From positions 1 to 9,007 of the forward strand of contig JBEIHH010000103.1 in assembly GCA_040381475.1 (NCBI GenBank): DNA of 9,007 bases, in the 5' to 3' direction. Shown piece after piece: positions 6,962 through 9,007 of the stretch (its first letter is position 1; every line of letters starts with the position of its first letter). The notes beneath the pieces were generated by a model. That model saw only the letters and a list, made by a program, of their open reading frames with translations. It was not told the origin of the DNA and ran no database searches. The position numbers were made by a program, and so were the translations under genes. The stretch comes from JAIBBG01 sp040381475. Its GTDB lineage: Bacteria; Bacteroidota; Bacteroidia; Flavobacteriales_D; Sanyastnellaceae.

Positions 6962-8491
6962 TTATTCAATTACAAGCTTCACAGTTTGTTTTTGGTCACC
7001 GTTGTACACGTCGACAAAATAAATGCCTGTGTTGTAACGGTTGTTGATACGGTAGTTGTTCACGTTCAAAGAATGACGAGAGAAAACTACTTCACCAAGC
7101 AAATTGCGCACTTCAATTCCTGTCATTTTGTTTTGAGAATTAACAGTGAACATATCGCGAGCCGGGTTAGGATAAACCGCAACTTTTGAAGCTAATTCGC
7201 TCTCTTCTACAGAAACCGCACAAGGATTGCCAGCGATATCCATTGCACACATCATACGCGGTGCGCTATAGCCCATGATTGAATCAATGAATGTTCTGGC
7301 CTTTTCAGCAGACATGTCGGGATTGGTCAACAAACCATTTTGGTGATTCTGCTCGGCAATCAAAGCCGGATCCCACCAATCCCATGGTGATGAATCGTAT
7401 ATGTTCGCACCTGAACGGATTATTGGATACAATCCATAATAGCCCTGATTGTTGGCATTCGCAGTGGCAGTGTATGCCGCGCCCGGAGCCCAGTTTTCAG
7501 CAAGCTGAAACGGCATGTTGTTTCCGAAGCCGTTAGCGGCTTGTTGCACACTGAAAGAACCACTCACATCCACAACTTCCTCATCGGTAGTTGGAACGAT
7601 AACGGTGCCTTCTGCATAAGGAGCAAACGGATCAGTTGGAATATGGAAGGAGATCATAGGCATGTTGCCGTCTTCCAGCCATGTCAAATCGCCCATTGCA
7701 CCACCCATATTGACCATGACATCAAAGTCTGATGGCCATCCCGGATGATTGATATAACAAAGTGTATCTCCATCCTGAGGGTTTATGCCTACAGTTGTTC
7801 CATCAGCATTACCATTGATTGCTTCCACAACCATTGGGATAGGATCGGTCATTCCCGGCGGAACCCAATTGAACTTTGGCAATGTAGCAATGTCCTGTAA
7901 CCAATTGTTGAGAGTAGCAGCTGCAAAAGCAATATAGCCTCCTGTACCCTGACCCCAAACGGCAATGCGGCTTCCATCAATACCGAACGGATCACCTCCA
8001 TCTGCTTCGGTCATGCGGAAATAACGTATCGCAGTACGACAATCCTGAACGCCACGATAAGCTGCATTTATTAATGTGTAAGATCTTTCCGGTTGAGTCT
8101 CCGCGATTGGATTCCATCCGATACGGTAATCAACTGAAGCTGCCACATAACCAAGTTTTGCCAATCGGGTGCAGATCTCAACTGCTGTGCTGTCTGTCTT
8201 AAAACCGCCAGTTCCACCATTTTGAGGATAAGGTAAAAAGTTTCCGGTGTGGAAATAGAGTACAAGCGGACGATCTGTTTCTGTGTCTCCGGTTGGTTCA
8301 TAGATATCCATAACCAGATTCTGTGGAATCGCTTCCCCGAAAATCTGATATGTAAGCACGGAAGCGTTCATTCCGTAAACGACATTAGGCGTTACGGTAA
8401 CTTCATCAAATGTCTCCTCAAGGTAACGCTGCGCATTGATTTGCAAAGTCAGCATCATTCCCAAAGAAAACAGCATGTAAATTTTCTTCAT
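6962..8491 (-). CDS. Secreted alpha/beta-hydrolase-like protein with T9SS sorting domain; nucleophile Ser replaced by Gly
   Basis: The 509-residue product resembles carboxylesterases of the BD-FAE/COG0657 type. Residues 1-20 are a signal peptide ending INA, cut before Gln21. Hydrolase features run from about 50 to 300. RPLVLYFHTGNFLP (74-87) stands where the oxyanion-loop HGGGF is usual. LAKLGYVAASVDYRIGW (110-126) and AAYRGVQDCRTAIRYFR (143-159) are typical following elements. The nucleophile elbow VWGQGTGGY (178-186) has Gly182 (codon 7946-7948) in the Ser position of GxSxG. Asp287 in FHIPTDPFAPY (282-292) fits the catalytic acid. No clear catalytic His is seen; the region after 350 is Trp- and Asn-rich. 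The C-terminal domain (about 437-509, VAVYPNPARD) is a T9SS type A sorting signal. The fold call is firm. Activity is doubtful, and a binding role or a variant catalytic mechanism is possible. A receptor gene lies 109 bases upstream on the same strand. Confidence 0.85.
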   Translation of the reverse strand: MKKIYMLFSLGMMLTLQINAQRYLEETFDEVTVTPNVVYGMNASVLTYQIFGEAIPQNLVMDIYEPTGDTETDRPLVLYFHTGNFLPYPQNGGTGGFKTDSTAVEICTRLAKLGYVAASVDYRIGWNPIAETQPERSYTLINAAYRGVQDCRTAIRYFRMTEADGGDPFGIDGSRIAVWGQGTGGYIAFAAATLNNWLQDIATLPKFNWVPPGMTDPIPMVVEAINGNADGTTVGINPQDGDTLCYINHPGWPSDFDVMVNMGGAMGDLTWLEDGNMPMISFHIPTDPFAPYAEGTVIVPTTDEEVVDVSGSFSVQQAANGFGNNMPFQLAENWAPGAAYTATANANNQGYYGLYPIIRSGANIYDSSPWDWWDPALIAEQNHQNGLLTNPDMSAEKARTFIDSIMGYSAPRMMCAMDIAGNPCAVSVEESELASKVAVYPNPARDMFTVNSQNKMTGIEVRNLLGEVVFSRHSLNVNNYRINNRYNTGIYFVDVYNGDQKQTVKLVIE

Positions 8492-8600
8492 GTTAGAATT
8501 TTTTAGATTAAATAATTGTTCTTTCCGGTTTTGTTAAGCGTTCGGATACTGCTAAATTAAGAAAATGAATAGCGGAATTCACACATAGTAGAATACTTTT

Positions 8601-9007
8601 TCACATTTCATAACCAATAGAAATATACGCCAGACGGCCAATTACCGGACCTCCGTATGTTTGAATAGCCCGATTATTCAACAAATTCGAGCAACCCAGT
8701 TTAAAAGTAGTATGCGCCTTCGTGATCAGATAATTCACCTGTGCATCCACCAGATCATAAGCTGGAACCAATCCGGTGAATTGCGGGCTTCCTTCAAAGA
8801 GAAAACCCTGTATCCATTTGTAGTTGACGCTGAAGCCTATTTCATCTCCCTGATCCTTGAATGGCTTGATCCCACGTGCTGCAAACCCAACGTTGAATTT
8901 GTGCTCCGGAGTATTGAATGCCGGAATGATGGGATCATCTTCATCCGTCTTGACCAACTGATTCCAGCTGTAGTTACCATTGATTGTATAATAATCACCG
9001 AGGTAAT
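8601..9007 (-). CDS. TonB-dependent outer membrane receptor, C-terminal end (5' part outside window)
   Basis: The frame is open to the right edge and gives 134 whole codons before TGA at 8603-8601. The first methionine-like codon inside it is only an internal TTG, so the gene continues beyond the window. The sequence is the last part of a beta-barrel, with alternating amphipathic strands: YYTINGNYSWNQL, HKFNVGFAARGI, IGFSVNYKWIQGFLFEG, VDAQVNYLI, TTFKLGCSNLLNN and a final GRLAYISIGYEM. The motif run IIPAFNTPEHKFN, GLVPAYDLVDAQVNY and NLLNNRAIQTYGGP is typical of TonB-dependent receptor ends in Bacteroidota. Such proteins import siderophores, vitamins, peptides or glycans using TonB energy. 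The substrate cannot be told from this part. The barrel ends in Met rather than the common aromatic residue. The hydrolase gene follows after 109 bases with no obvious terminator between, so an operon is possible. Confidence 0.85.
   Translation of the reverse strand, partial: YLGDYYTINGNYSWNQLVKTDEDDPIIPAFNTPEHKFNVGFAARGIKPFKDQGDEIGFSVNYKWIQGFLFEGSPQFTGLVPAYDLVDAQVNYLITKAHTTFKLGCSNLLNNRAIQTYGGPVIGRLAYISIGYEM

Noticed and set aside
8552..8559. TAATTTAG on the minus strand as a promoter for the hydrolase gene
   Set aside because: It has one mismatch to TAnnTTTG and no TTG or TTTG at the proper distance; such matches are expected by chance in AT-rich DNA.
1..9007. Novel defence, phage or mobile element system
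   Set aside because: I found no transposase, integrase, toxin-antitoxin pair, nuclease, terminal inverted repeats or attachment sites; the genes are housekeeping or secreted proteins.

Overview
The window looks like chromosomal DNA from a member of the Bacteroidota, probably a flavobacterium-like marine or freshwater species; the lineage is inferred. Four signs point there. Two secreted proteins end in type IX secretion (T9SS) type A sorting domains with a YPNP motif. Every predicted signal peptide is followed by Gln at the cleavage site. A TonB-dependent receptor end is present. Shine-Dalgarno sequences are missing, while TAnnTTTG-type -7 promoter elements occur.

Left part (1-1934, + strand): the C-terminal part of polyphosphate kinase (ppk) enters from the left edge. 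A short exopolyphosphatase (Ppx/GppA family) that must start at a TTG codon follows. Together they make and degrade polyphosphate. A TAnnTTTG promoter candidate lies between them.

Middle (2099-5086, + strand): a 995-residue secreted or surface protein. In order it has a signal peptide, a jelly-roll/MAM-like domain, a CARDB-like domain, a beta-rich domain, four 24-residue GCTD...DDGSC repeats, a duplicated PKD-like plus Ig-like unit, and a T9SS sorting domain. A terminator hairpin follows the stop directly. About 520 bases with no convincing gene come next.

5630-6651 (+ strand): two tandem DUF1573-family periplasmic or secreted proteins, about three quarters identical in their mature domains. 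They share five cysteines, and each gene has its own strong terminator.

Right part (6962-9007, - strand): a secreted alpha/beta-hydrolase-like protein with a T9SS sorting domain whose nucleophile elbow reads GQGTG, with Gly where Ser is expected. Upstream of it on the same strand is the C-terminal end of a TonB-dependent outer membrane receptor that runs off the right edge. The two could be co-transcribed.

I saw no phage, transposon, CRISPR, tRNA or rRNA, and no clear evidence of a new multi-gene system. The most unusual items are the altered hydrolase active site, the five-cysteine DUF1573 pair and the repeat architecture of the 995-residue protein.
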